A DNA stretch of 30,318 nt, taken from the IMG/VR virus record IMGVR_UViG_3300037111_000093, positions 1 to 30,318 of that record. One strand, 5' to 3'. Made by a program: the position numbers and the translations under genes. The notes under the pieces are model-generated. The model was given only the letters and a program-made list of their open reading frames with translations, did no database searches and was not told where the DNA came from. This DNA is from a virus. Positions 15,954-23,515 of this stretch are shown here, piece by piece; position 1 is the first letter of the stretch; each line of letters starts with the position of its first letter.

Positions 15954-17030
15954 CTATGCGTTTGTGATTGCATTATTAAAATCAGCCTTAAATGCCATAA
16001 CGACCATGTTGGCATTTGCAGCACCAACAACGGAAGTTCCTAGATTCATGACATATTGAGCGTGATTATCGAATGCGTCTAACAGATTGGTTCCAGGAGG
16101 GCTTTGAGGAAGTGTTGGTGATCCATTTAATGGAACAATTCCAGATCCCGCAGGAAAACAAACAGCTGGTGATGCACCACCTGCAAATAAAGCAGATGTA
16201 GGATAAACAAATGCTGTAAATCCAGTCGTGTCAACATCAATGGTAATTGATGAGACAAGCGCGGTATTCACAACAGATAATACCCTTGCAGCGCCACTTG
16301 GATCATTTCCTAAAGCACTGTGACCACCTTTCTTTGTAAGATTACTTAATTGGATCATTCCGTATGGCGTTGGAATTTGGAAATCAACCAATTCACCGGG
16401 CGTATAGTCATGTGGTCTAGCAAAGTAGACAACAGCCTGTGTAGCCTGAGTAATGTAAAGAACCGGGGACAATTTTGGATACATGAAGCCAGGATAAACT
16501 TTTTGGTAAAATCCTGTAGTACCATTGGCAACCACAAGTCCTGCTGTTACTGCTGTTGCAAGCATACCAAGGGTAATACTTGTATTAGTTGTAATTGCAG
16601 TAATGGCGTAAAGAGTATTACTTAATTCAAGTGCACCTGTGACATTTATTAGACGAACATAATCGCCAATAGACAATCCTGCTGTACTTGCGGTTGCGAC
16701 AACTCCCGTAGTTCCATTGATTGCCGTAATTGCAACTTTTGGAAAAGTTGGAGGATGCGACTGATCAATGAATGTAAAACCATTGGCTGTTCCCGCAACA
16801 GATGTAAGAGCATCCGTAGTTACTGTCTGAGCAAGACCAATAAATGAACCTTGGGCCATACCACTAAACCATTCGGCTTGTATTGGCGAAACGGCTGTTG
16901 TATCACCCCAATTCGTCAGATCTTTTATGATCACCCAATCTGGTCTATCTGTCATGGGAATATTAACTGCAACAGGCGTTGCAGGATTGGTATAATTCCA
17001 CTTACCAATAAAACTAAACGGTAGTGACAT
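15954..17030 (-). CDS. Capsid-adjacent structural (decoration-like) protein
   Basis: This encodes a 358-residue protein with a strong GGAGG site, 9 bases after the capsid gene stop. Residues about 95-150 (AITAINGTTGVVATAS, GDYVRLINVTGALEL, SNTLYAITAIT) form an FCCH-like beta module like those in the nozzle protein. The C-terminal half is the domain also found alone at 15164-15544. Being directly downstream of the major capsid gene and made of beta modules, it could be a head decoration or fibre protein. No enzymatic motif is seen. Confidence 0.6.
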   Translation of the reverse strand: MSLPFSFIGKWNYTNPATPVAVNIPMTDRPDWVIIKDLTNWGDTTAVSPIQAEWFSGMAQGSFIGLAQTVTTDALTSVAGTANGFTFIDQSHPPTFPKVAITAINGTTGVVATASTAGLSIGDYVRLINVTGALELSNTLYAITAITTNTSITLGMLATAVTAGLVVANGTTGFYQKVYPGFMYPKLSPVLYITQATQAVVYFARPHDYTPGELVDFQIPTPYGMIQLSNLTKKGGHSALGNDPSGAARVLSVVNTALVSSITIDVDTTGFTAFVYPTSALFAGGASPAVCFPAGSGIVPLNGSPTLPQSPPGTNLLDAFDNHAQYVMNLGTSVVGAANANMVVMAFKADFNNAITNA

Positions 17031-17039
17031 ATTGTCCTC

Positions 17040-17987
17040 CTATATTCCTGTTGAGCGTAGGTTTTGAATCCAGAGGTCGTTCGTAATACATTGTCCTTGA
17101 TAGAACGAGCAACCTGCGGTATGGCGAAGCATACATGGGTCGTTGTTATATCCAGGAGGTAGATAGATAAAGCGAGCTTTCCCACCTGCTTGCCATACAA
17201 CCTTGTAAGCCTCTTTTGCAGCTACAAAGCAATTGGCTATGTCATTTCCAAGCATGGATGCGTTTGGCGTGACAGATCCTTGCTCAGAGGCAAAGAAGCG
17301 CACGTTATTAGCACCGCCAATTTCAACACTTAATGTCTGGCTGATGTTTGGATACTGGAATTTCTTGATAAAACCAGTCATGTTGTAAAGCACTGGAATC
17401 ATACGTGTAGTTAACATACAACCGTAGGAATCACCAATCGGGCTTGTGCCAAAACGCAACTCTGCTTCGACGATATTGGTAATATATTCGCCAGAGTTAT
17501 TCTGAAGCACTGTAAACACGTCATCCACGTCTGAGATAGTCATCTCACAAGGAATATCGCCATTAGTCCCCCCTACGCAATTTATAATACTCGCTGTACT
17601 TTCGAGATTATCACGCTGCAGGGCGTCCTGGGTTTCTCGGAGGGATTGTCCCAAGCGAGCGGCCGCAGAATTAAGCACAGGGTCTTCATTGGTGATCGTG
17701 ACCTGACGAGTCAATACGATATAAGTCGCATAGACACGTACACGGCAGTCCACGTCAACGCGATTAAGCTGTTGTGGTGGTGGGTTGTTTTGGCCATCGT
17801 CGAGAGGCACTTCAAACAGGTCAAGCCTGTCATAACGTGACTGACGATCAATGAAGCCCTGATTGTCTGGCAACTCAACTGGCACGGCAAACAACTGGTG
17901 AATTAAGTTGTGCTCAGGAGTTGACAGCAATTTTGAATTATATCTCTGCTGAATTTGTGGAGGCAGAGAGGCTATAGATACTGTCAT
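17040..17987 (-). CDS. Major capsid protein, N4-gp56 type
   Basis: This encodes a 315-residue protein with an AAGGG site before the ATG, 18 bases after the scaffold gene. The N-terminus (QRYNSKLLSTPEHNLIHQLF) and middle (VYATYIVLTRQVTITNEDPVL, LGQSLRETQDALQRD) follow the order of the N4-gp56-like capsid family with the HK97 fold. So does the C-terminal region FIKKFQYPNISQTLSVEIGG, then NNVRFFASEQGSVTPNAS. It is inferred to form the icosahedral shell. Cysteines are unusually frequent near the C-terminus (NDPCMLRHTAGCSFYQGQC). Confidence 0.8.
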   Translation of the reverse strand: MTVSIASLPPQIQQRYNSKLLSTPEHNLIHQLFAVPVELPDNQGFIDRQSRYDRLDLFEVPLDDGQNNPPPQQLNRVDVDCRVRVYATYIVLTRQVTITNEDPVLNSAAARLGQSLRETQDALQRDNLESTASIINCVGGTNGDIPCEMTISDVDDVFTVLQNNSGEYITNIVEAELRFGTSPIGDSYGCMLTTRMIPVLYNMTGFIKKFQYPNISQTLSVEIGGANNVRFFASEQGSVTPNASMLGNDIANCFVAAKEAYKVVWQAGGKARFIYLPPGYNNDPCMLRHTAGCSFYQGQCITNDLWIQNLRSTGI

Positions 17988-18005
17988 TATTTTCCCTTTG
18001 ACCTA

Positions 18006-18773
18006 CTAGGTCTGTTCGGGAACCGAATTGACAAGGGCTGCATATCCATGCATTTCACGATAAAGATCTTTCTTCATTGCATCAGTTAATTTAAAGGCTT
18101 GGGCAATAGGTCGCTTATCGTGTGCCATAGGAGACGTAATCGCCTTTTCTGACTTTGCGATAGCTTTATCTATTTCCTTTTCTCTTCGATTTTCCTTTGC
18201 AGATTGGGAAAGTCCCATCGCTTTAATGTATTTGTAGCTTTGGACACCGATTTTGTACGAATCTTTTAAATCCGCAATCGTTGCTGCCAATTCTGGCTCC
18301 GTTTCTTCCAAAATTGATAAAGTTTCTGGATTGACGATCTCGGAGAAATCTGAATATTGACGGTTCAAGCGATCCATGAATTGAGTGTCTTCTTGTCTCT
18401 TAAGTGCCTTTTGCACCTCTTGACGGACAAGTTCTTCAGTATTTTTAAGCATTTTCTGAGTATTCTTCTCAGCTAATTTCTTAACTTTTCCCAAAGGTAT
18501 AAACTCTTCATCACCGATATTATCGAATTCGTCAACTTCTTGGCGTACAGGATGAGAATTTGCAAGTTGAGCTTGCAAAATTTGCATCTGTGCATCGCGT
18601 AAGTTCTTCAATTCTCTTTCGAGGTCGGCATTCTTAAGACGCATAGCCTTCAAGTGCTGATTAGTTACCGGCTCTTGATGTGGCTGATGTGTCTCACTCA
18701 CTTCATTGACTTGGGATGGGACCTGAGTTGCTACCTCTTGGACTTCGCTATTTGGGTTCTCATTTTCTGTCAT
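18006..18773 (-). CDS. Probable scaffolding protein
   Basis: This encodes a 255-residue protein with an AAAAGGA site 6 bases before the ATG. The first 40 residues are acidic, glutamine-rich and probably disordered (TENENPNSEVQEVATQ). Residues 42-75 (KAMRLKNADLERELKNLRD) and 95-125 (AEKNTQKMLKNTEELVRQEV) are coiled coils. The C-terminus is charged and helical. Composition, size and position directly before the major capsid gene fit a head scaffolding protein. No protease motif is seen. Confidence 0.7.
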   Translation of the reverse strand: MTENENPNSEVQEVATQVPSQVNEVSETHQPHQEPVTNQHLKAMRLKNADLERELKNLRDAQMQILQAQLANSHPVRQEVDEFDNIGDEEFIPLGKVKKLAEKNTQKMLKNTEELVRQEVQKALKRQEDTQFMDRLNRQYSDFSEIVNPETLSILEETEPELAATIADLKDSYKIGVQSYKYIKAMGLSQSAKENRREKEIDKAIAKSEKAITSPMAHDKRPIAQAFKLTDAMKKDLYREMHGYAALVNSVPEQT

Positions 18774-18854
18774 GATTTTCCTTTTTTATATGGTCGGCTA
18801 AACCCATGGATAACGCCGCGGCAAATGGCTAGTTCGCCTTTTGTACGCCTTTCC

Positions 18855-18883
18855 TTGACTTTGTTAAATAAAATTATTATAAG
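18855..18883 (+). promoter_or_regulatory. Strong sigma70-type promoter of the cargo island
   Basis: TTGACT (18855-18860) and TATAAG (18878-18883) have an exact 17-base spacing, each matching consensus at 5 of 6 positions. Transcription would start near 18890, just before the GAGG site and ATG of the zinc-finger gene. The region 18774-18903 otherwise holds no gene. This gives the plus-strand island its own transcription, opposite to the late operon. Confidence 0.7.
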
Positions 18884-18903
18884 TCTATAAAAAAGTGAGG
18901 AAT

Positions 18904-19188
18904 ATGATTTGTGAGAATTGCAAAATCGATCGATTAGTTAGCGATTTTATAAATAATCATAAAATTTGTTATCGATGTGTTTATCAGAAAAAAACTGCAA
19001 AACAACCGAAAAAGCGAATATTTAAACCTTATTTTTGTCGCATTTGCGCAAAACAGGTTATTCGAGATGAGAGCTTAAAAAAAAGACAAAGATCCGTCTT
19101 TTGTTCGCCGACATGTGCACTACAAGGACATAAAATAATGATAAAAGATCATTGGACGAGAAAAGTTAGATCTGGGAGGGTCACATAA
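18904..19188 (+). CDS. Small zinc-finger protein (two Cys clusters)
   Basis: This encodes a 94-residue protein from ATG 18904, with a GAGG site 5 bases upstream; an in-frame GTG at 18895 overlaps that site. Two cysteine clusters are visible: MICENCKIDRLVSDF with KICYRC (residues 1-28), and YFCRICAKQVI with SVFCSPTCALQGH (residues 42-80). Each has four Cys in a zinc-ribbon spacing. Between them is a basic stretch, QKKTAKQPKKRIFKP. It is probably a nucleic acid or protein binding zinc protein. It begins the plus-strand island and is followed by the 185-residue gene after 4 bases. Confidence 0.65.
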   Translation: MICENCKIDRLVSDFINNHKICYRCVYQKKTAKQPKKRIFKPYFCRICAKQVIRDESLKKRQRSVFCSPTCALQGHKIMIKDHWTRKVRSGRVT

Positions 19189-19192
19189 CATT

Positions 19193-19750
19193 ATGGAATT
19201 TAAATCACAATTCGATCCTACACGTAAAACTGCTGGATCAATTTATCGAGACGCTCAGATTCACGGGGAAAGAGGTGTTGTCATTGGAGATGTCAATCAT
19301 GAAATCAAAAAAGATTTAGTAAAAGATATCAATGAGGCAATACAAAAAGGCAGGTGTCATCCTGATTTTCAATCAAAGCCATTTTATTTGGCTTTCTATG
19401 AAAAATACGACTTAACCATGAAGAGAAGTTTAGTTCGAATACCAAAGATAACAAAATATAGACCATATCCTGAACAGGATACCATGGTTTTTCATGTTTT
19501 TCCAAACGATGATGTATATTTTTGTTGGGAATTACCACATAGATCACACATGATAAATATAATAAATAGCGCTGATCTTTATCCCCCTGAGCAAGTTCAA
19601 ATGATACGCAGATGGGAAAATATTCAATTAGAATATTTTGGATTTATGAAAGATGAAAATGATAACTGGATAGAAAATCCCGTTTATAAAGGAGATATTC
19701 TTCTGGGTAGTAAAAGTGGAGAAAAGGAAGTGAAAATCTTGATGAGTTAA
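19193..19750 (+). CDS. Unknown cargo protein, 185 residues
   Basis: This encodes a 185-residue soluble protein, second in the plus-strand island. A GGGAGG stretch lies about 14 bases before the ATG, longer than the ideal spacing. It has a charged N-terminus (GSIYRDAQIHGERGVV, NHEIKKDLVKDINEAIQ) and an aromatic core (YLAFYEKYD, MVFHVFPNDDVYFCWELPHR) with HRSHMINIINSADLYPPEQ. No domain is recognised. The His/Cys/Trp-rich core could form a catalytic or metal site, but nothing shows this. The tRNA-like gene begins 1 base after its stop on the other strand. Confidence 0.6.
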   Translation: MEFKSQFDPTRKTAGSIYRDAQIHGERGVVIGDVNHEIKKDLVKDINEAIQKGRCHPDFQSKPFYLAFYEKYDLTMKRSLVRIPKITKYRPYPEQDTMVFHVFPNDDVYFCWELPHRSHMINIINSADLYPPEQVQMIRRWENIQLEYFGFMKDENDNWIENPVYKGDILLGSKSGEKEVKILMS

Positions 19751-19751
19751 A

Positions 19752-19846
19752 AGACACGTGAAGGACTTGCACCTTCGACCTTTTACGAAAGGATCCCACA
19801 CCCAGCGACCAATCCGTAAACGCTCTACTCTCTGAGCTAACATGCC
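19752..19846 (-). tRNA. tRNA-like gene with oversized (29-nt) anticodon loop
   Basis: Reading the minus strand from 19846: acceptor GGCATGT pairs with ACGTGTC over all 7 bp (two G-U pairs); U8-A9; D-stem GCTC/GAGC with loop AGAGAGTA; a stem TTTAC/GTAAA; variable loop AGGTC; T-arm GAAGG, TGCAAGT, CCTTC; discriminator U, no encoded CCA. The loop closed by TTTAC/GTAAA is 29 nt instead of 7, and an inner GGATT/GATCC helix can form in it. Trimming the loop to 7 nt from its two ends never places U at position 33. The D-loop lacks the GG pair, and T55 is G. So the fold is tRNA-like, but it is probably degenerate, interrupted or repurposed. No amino acid can be assigned. Confidence 0.5.
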
Positions 19847-20047
19847 ATAAGAGAGGCCGTCACCCCTCCGAATCCTCATTCCTACTTAACTATGCAAGTG
19901 GTCTGAATATAGCATGTGGAGTTATTTTTTAATAGTTTTTTTTGGAACAAAAGACATTTGAAGAAGTGGAAGCGGATTGCCTATAGTGCGAACGACTTTT
20001 TTTGTTTCTTTTTTCTTCTTCACGATATCTCTTATGAAATGAAAAGA

Positions 20048-20077
20048 AGGCTGTACTTTTTGATGAAGTAACAGCCT
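20048..20077 (-). terminator. Stem-loop downstream of the small basic gene
   Basis: AGGCTGT (20048-20054) pairs with ACAGCCT (20071-20077), and the stem continues inward as ACTT/AAGT with one bulged base, about 11 bp. On the minus-strand RNA it is followed by a TCTTTTC tract, so it could end transcripts from the portal block. The T-run is weak. The stretch 19847-20078 contains only this hairpin and no credible gene. Confidence 0.4.
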
Positions 20078-20078
20078 C

Positions 20079-20097
20079 ATGTAAAACCGCTTTACAT
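20079..20097. repeat. 19-bp intercistronic palindrome, copy 2
   Basis: The sequence is ATGTAAAACCGCTTTACAT, differing from the perfect dyad only at one position. On the minus-strand RNA that position makes a G-U pair, so the hairpin is kept there. It abuts the stop codon of the gene at 20098-20295. Confidence 0.7.
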
Positions 20098-20295
20098 CTA
20101 GCGTTTTGGCTCATGCTTTGTAAGCGTCATACCGGCTCTTCTTTCATCAAGATGCCTCATATCCTCACGAGTTCTTTCAGGTTCCCTTGGGAACGCTAAG
20201 GAGTATTGCTCATCCATGCTGATAGGGCCTCTTTGGATTTCTATTCCACCCGGTCTATCTTTTGAAGAAGGAGATGATGATGAAGATTTAGCCAT
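20098..20295 (-). CDS. Small serine- and charge-rich protein, unknown function
   Basis: This encodes a 65-residue protein: MAKSSSSSPSSKDRPGG, then many Arg, Glu and Pro residues (FPREPERTREDMRHLDERR). It is predicted disordered, with no membrane segment. Its ATG overlaps the stop of the upstream gene by one base (TAATG), and an AGGGAGA site lies about 9 bases upstream. It is in the portal transcript and is probably a head accessory peptide. The function is unknown. Confidence 0.55.
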   Translation of the reverse strand: MAKSSSSSPSSKDRPGGIEIQRGPISMDEQYSLAFPREPERTREDMRHLDERRAGMTLTKHEPKR

Positions 20296-20588
20296 TAGGA
20301 ATATCTCCCTTTATAAGCTTGCTTTTCCACCGTTGTGGCCTCAGTACCTTGGAATTTATCTTGACGTTCGATATAATCTAGTGTCTTACTAAATCCTTCC
20401 TGCGAAAAGTCTTTGCTTGGTTTTTGATAATCCTTAATTCTTGGAGACATGTCACCTTGATTAAGCCCTGCCATGGCCATGTCGCCACTTGGCATGCCAC
20501 CATTTCTTGATCCCTTGGATCCTTTTTCGCCGAAGCTTTTGTCACCATCCATACCTTTTCCTGATCGTCCACCGTAATTCTTAGCCAT
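20295..20588 (-). CDS. Small glycine/lysine-rich protein, unknown function
   Basis: This encodes a 97-residue protein beginning MAKNYGGRSGKGMDGDKSF, with an AGGAG site 7 bases upstream. An open frame extends to 20630 but has no such site and overlaps the portal. The N-terminal half is G/K/D/M-rich and probably disordered. The C-terminal part (SKTLDYIERQDKFQGTEATT) is helical and charged. Small disordered proteins next to portal genes are common in this phage type. No known family is recognised. Confidence 0.55.
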   Translation of the reverse strand: MAKNYGGRSGKGMDGDKSFGEKGSKGSRNGGMPSGDMAMAGLNQGDMSPRIKDYQKPSKDFSQEGFSKTLDYIERQDKFQGTEATTVEKQAYKGRYS

Positions 20589-20626
20589 TTTTTTGCTCCT
20601 TAATTCAAGCATCTTTAGTTTAACTT

Positions 20627-22591
20627 TCATGCAACATTTTGATTATTTGCAACTACATCTTTTTCAGGATTTGCAGCCGGACTTAGTTCATTAAGTATTT
20701 GAACTTGTGTCATAAGGTGATCAAGATCCATACCCTTTAATTCCTTAAGTGCTTTCACTACATTTAATAAACTTGCTGTATCTTCTTGATGTGCGCGTCG
20801 AAGTTTATCTTGTGCAACCGCTTGATCGGTTCCTATTTTAGCAATCCTTTCTTTTGCTAAACCTTCCTGACTATGAGCATAGGCAACTTTAGTTAAGTTA
20901 TTAACTTCAAGTTCTTTCATTTTCAACTCTTCCATTTTCTGCGCTTGCTCTTGCATAGCTTTTTGTTTAGACATGACTTTCTCAATAATTCTCTCTTTAT
21001 TTTGCAGGGTCATGCATTCAAGGATTTCATCAGGAGGAATAAGATCAGGAAATAGACTTTGAGCATGTAGAATTTGAGCTAGTTCTAGTTGCTGTTGCGT
21101 CTCTGTAAGTGGCGCTTGAACCACTTTACAACCATATTTAAAGAATATTTTGCTATCAAATTCAGATGTAGGTTCTTCACCAATAACTTGTCTAACTTTT
21201 CCATAGGTCCAGTTCTTTTGTATGTACTCTATTTCGATTTCAGCGCATAGCCTTTGTGATTCATCTGCTTGATCAAAAAGTCGTTGTAGATTTCTAGCAG
21301 TAGATGCCTGTCTCATCATCGTGATGATACCTGCTTTGTCATCTATATCCATGCCCATGGCTTTTGGATCAATACCGGAAATATTATAGAAAATTCCCTG
21401 CAACATTTCTTCCATTTGAAGCATTACGGGAGATGGGGGAACAATTGGCATTACCTCAACATCTGACATTTGAAAATCTGGATCAATTGAAAGCACTCTA
21501 CCATGACCTGAGTTTAAAGCGTCATCAGGTGTTACTAAAGCACCTTTTTTGATCTTTAGACCTTGTTGTTGCGCATCCAAAATTTCTAAATTTGATACCT
21601 TCAAACGGTTTAAGAGGTTTTGTGGATCCCTAAGATCCCTCATAACCCCCCTGAACTTATACGCATAATAGGGGGTATCCGCTGTAAAGTATGCTAGCGT
21701 AGGCACCACCGGGTATTTATCAATGGAATATGGGTTAGGTTCATCTACAAGCACTCTATCATTAAGAATAATGCTTCTGCGTACAGTAGGAACCTGTTTT
21801 TTAATAGTTGTTAATTTTCCTTTGAAAGCTTGTAGTATCTCTTTTAGCTGCTCTTCAGTTCCTTGAAATTCTTGACATTCTTCAGTTTTTTTATCCACGA
21901 GAAATTTGGCTTCGCGACTAGTAAGATACCAATACTCGTCAAAGGCGATGAGGTTTGGGAATTGGATTTGATAGACTTCGGGCATGTAAAAGAATTTGTC
22001 ATCTCTGTAAGTACCTTTTGGGAGTGAAAGTATTGCATCTGCATGTTCAGGATACATTAGAGCGGCTTCTTGCATATCTAGAAAGGTCCTTACCCACCAG
22101 AATCTTGCATCAGACATATCATGTTTGCGAAAGTATGGGTCAAATAAACATGATTTCATGTCGATATAGCGCCACCGAGGATCTGGACTTATTGGATCTT
22201 TTGTACTGTCCCCATACATATACATAAAGCCCAATCCTTGAACAACAGCGCCTAATTCAAAGGCATCGCTAAATGTTTGATGAAAGCCTGATTTATGATT
22301 GTGATATAGGCATTTCGTTAGTTGATCGGCAGTTTTTTGCATACCATTGTGTATTGGAATAACAGCTGAACTTTTTCTTGTTTGTCTTTGTTGTCCGCTT
22401 ATTGCTTGAGCTATGGGATTCATGATGTTGAAGTTCCATATCTTCCTGCGATAAGTTGCCACACCAGGAAAAATTAGACCCCAAACTTCTTGGTCGCCAA
22501 TAGTGAAGCGCTGATCTACGTCACTTTGATACCATTGAGTTTGTAATATGTTGATGCTGTCGGAGTAATTTTTTTCCATGCTTTGACGCAA
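20627..22591 (-). CDS. Portal protein (P22-like)
   Basis: This encodes a 654-residue protein from TTG 22591; ATG 22579 (MEKNYSD) is the first standard start. The large length, the N-terminal helices with TQWYQSDVDQRFTIGDQEVWG, the central stem region near 300-420 (GVMRDLRDPQNLLNRLKVSN, then FYNISGIDPKAMG) and the long glutamine-rich C-terminal coiled coil (after about residue 530) fit podovirus portal proteins. These form the 12-fold ring for DNA packaging. The same frame is open upstream to 22660, and a strong AGGAGG site lies at 22648-22653, but only an ATT at 22640-22642 follows it at the right spacing. The true start is uncertain. Confidence 0.82.
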   Translation of the reverse strand: MRQSMEKNYSDSINILQTQWYQSDVDQRFTIGDQEVWGLIFPGVATYRRKIWNFNIMNPIAQAISGQQRQTRKSSAVIPIHNGMQKTADQLTKCLYHNHKSGFHQTFSDAFELGAVVQGLGFMYMYGDSTKDPISPDPRWRYIDMKSCLFDPYFRKHDMSDARFWWVRTFLDMQEAALMYPEHADAILSLPKGTYRDDKFFYMPEVYQIQFPNLIAFDEYWYLTSREAKFLVDKKTEECQEFQGTEEQLKEILQAFKGKLTTIKKQVPTVRRSIILNDRVLVDEPNPYSIDKYPVVPTLAYFTADTPYYAYKFRGVMRDLRDPQNLLNRLKVSNLEILDAQQQGLKIKKGALVTPDDALNSGHGRVLSIDPDFQMSDVEVMPIVPPSPVMLQMEEMLQGIFYNISGIDPKAMGMDIDDKAGIITMMRQASTARNLQRLFDQADESQRLCAEIEIEYIQKNWTYGKVRQVIGEEPTSEFDSKIFFKYGCKVVQAPLTETQQQLELAQILHAQSLFPDLIPPDEILECMTLQNKERIIEKVMSKQKAMQEQAQKMEELKMKELEVNNLTKVAYAHSQEGLAKERIAKIGTDQAVAQDKLRRAHQEDTASLLNVVKALKELKGMDLDHLMTQVQILNELSPAANPEKDVVANNQNVA

Positions 22592-22665
22592 GGAGATGTT
22601 AAGTGACTCTTCGGGCCAAAAAATTGGACTATTATTCCTAATAACCCACCTCCTCTCTTATTTCT

Positions 22666-22693
22666 TGGACAGAAATACGAGATATGATATTAT
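22666..22693 (+). promoter_or_regulatory. Possible promoter for the HNH gene
   Basis: TGGACA (22666-22671) and TATTAT (22688-22693) are 16 bases apart. The initiation point would then fall on or next to the ATG at 22700, giving a leaderless message. Neither the ATG at 22700 nor the one at 22709 has a ribosome site, which fits. The call is weak because both boxes are approximate. Confidence 0.35.
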
Positions 22694-22699
22694 TAAACC

Positions 22700-23188
22700 A
22701 TGAAAAGCATGTCATACTTAGATATTGCCAAGTTTTGGATGAAAGTTCGGATTTGTGACCAAACAAAAGATCAACGTTATAAATCTGAATATATTGGTCC
22801 TTGTTGGATTTGGACTCTTTCATTATCTTTATCAGGCTATGGAAATTTTCAATGGGATGGAAAAAAGAGACGCGCACATCGAATAGCTTATCAAATTGCA
22901 TTCGGTCAAATAATGGAAGACCAGTTTGTTTGTCATAAATGTGACAATCCTGCATGTGTGAATCCACAACATTTATTTCTCGGAACTGCGAAAGAAAACA
23001 CTCATGATATGATTTCAAAAGGTAGATTGATTCGATCCCGTGGCGAAAACAAAGGCGTATCCTATCGAAAAGAAACAGCAAAATGGCGTGCTCGTCACAT
23101 GATAAACTATAAGAATGTTCTCGTTGGTGAGTTTGATACCAGAGAAGAAGCTTTGGAAGCATTGAAAAAAGCACGTGAAACCCTATAG
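22700..23188 (+). CDS. HNH homing endonuclease with AP2-type DNA-binding domain
   Basis: This encodes a 162-residue protein. The HNH core is at about residues 59-104: [42 protein letters not shown]. The C-terminal 42 residues ([16 protein letters not shown], then [14 protein letters not shown]) match the AP2-like DNA-binding domain that often follows HNH in homing endonucleases. It is on the plus strand, against the surrounding late genes, inserted between the portal and packaging genes. A typical phage homing endonuclease, it probably spreads by cutting alleles lacking it. No ribosome site is visible. Confidence 0.88.
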   Translation: MKSMSYLDIAKFWMKVRICDQTKDQRYKSEYIGPCWIWTLSLSLSGYGNFQWDGKKRRAHRIAYQIAFGQIMEDQFVCHKCDNPACVNPQHLFLGTAKENTHDMISKGRLIRSRGENKGVSYRKETAKWRARHMINYKNVLVGEFDTREEALEALKKARETL

Positions 23189-23244
23189 ATAATTATTAAT
23201 TTTATCTTGTATGATAAATTTTATTATCTGCAAGGAAGTTAATC

Positions 23245-23496
23245 ATGGAAAAAGTGCCAATATCGCAAGATGATTTATTAGATGTCATGGAAATGACAAA
23301 CAAAATGGAGACATATATTTCTAGAATTTTGAATGACAATGAACTATCGCTCGGTTTTTCCGCCTTGATGAGCGCAACAATTAATTGCATGTTGGCTCAA
23401 TGCAAAACCCTTGATGAAATTGTTTTTTATCGCAATCTTTTCATGCAGATATATGATGGTTCAATTAGAGATATTAAAATTAAGGAAAAGGATTAG
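23245..23496 (+). CDS. Small acidic helical cargo protein, unknown function
   Basis: This encodes an 83-residue protein with an AAGGAAG site before the ATG. It is predicted all-helical: MEKVPISQDDLLDVMEMTNK, LGFSALMSATINCMLAQC, KTLDEIVFYRNLFMQIYDG. The length and the amphipathic helices recall small phage dimeric proteins. It is the second plus-strand gene of the island, 56 bases after the HNH gene, and is followed by a short hairpin. No match to a named family is seen. Confidence 0.55.
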   Translation: MEKVPISQDDLLDVMEMTNKMETYISRILNDNELSLGFSALMSATINCMLAQCKTLDEIVFYRNLFMQIYDGSIRDIKIKEKD

Positions 23497-23497
23497 C

Positions 23498-23513
23498 GGT
23501 TAATGGGCTAACC
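23498..23513. terminator. Short convergent hairpin
   Basis: GGTTA and TAACC pair around a 6-base loop, and two further pairs extend the stem past one mismatch. It lies between the stop of the plus gene (23496) and the stop of the minus gene (23516). There is a short A-run on one side, so it could act weakly in the minus direction. Hairpin stability is low. Confidence 0.35.
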
Positions 23514-23515
23514 AC

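Noticed and set aside
19752-19846. Archaeal-type bulge-helix-bulge intron or class II tRNA reading of the tRNA-like gene
   Set aside because: The inner helix stacks directly on the stem with a bulge on one side only, no trimmed 7-nt loop has U33, and a long variable arm leaves too many unpaired bases between D- and T-arms.
19929-20114. 61-codon minus-strand frame after the small basic gene
   Set aside because: It has no ribosome site, starts inside the previous gene, and runs through the palindrome and the stem-loop, which look like non-coding signals.
22638-23174. 178-codon minus-strand frame opposite the HNH-AP2 gene
   Set aside because: The plus strand encodes clear HNH and AP2 motifs over the same bases, so the opposite frame is a shadow.
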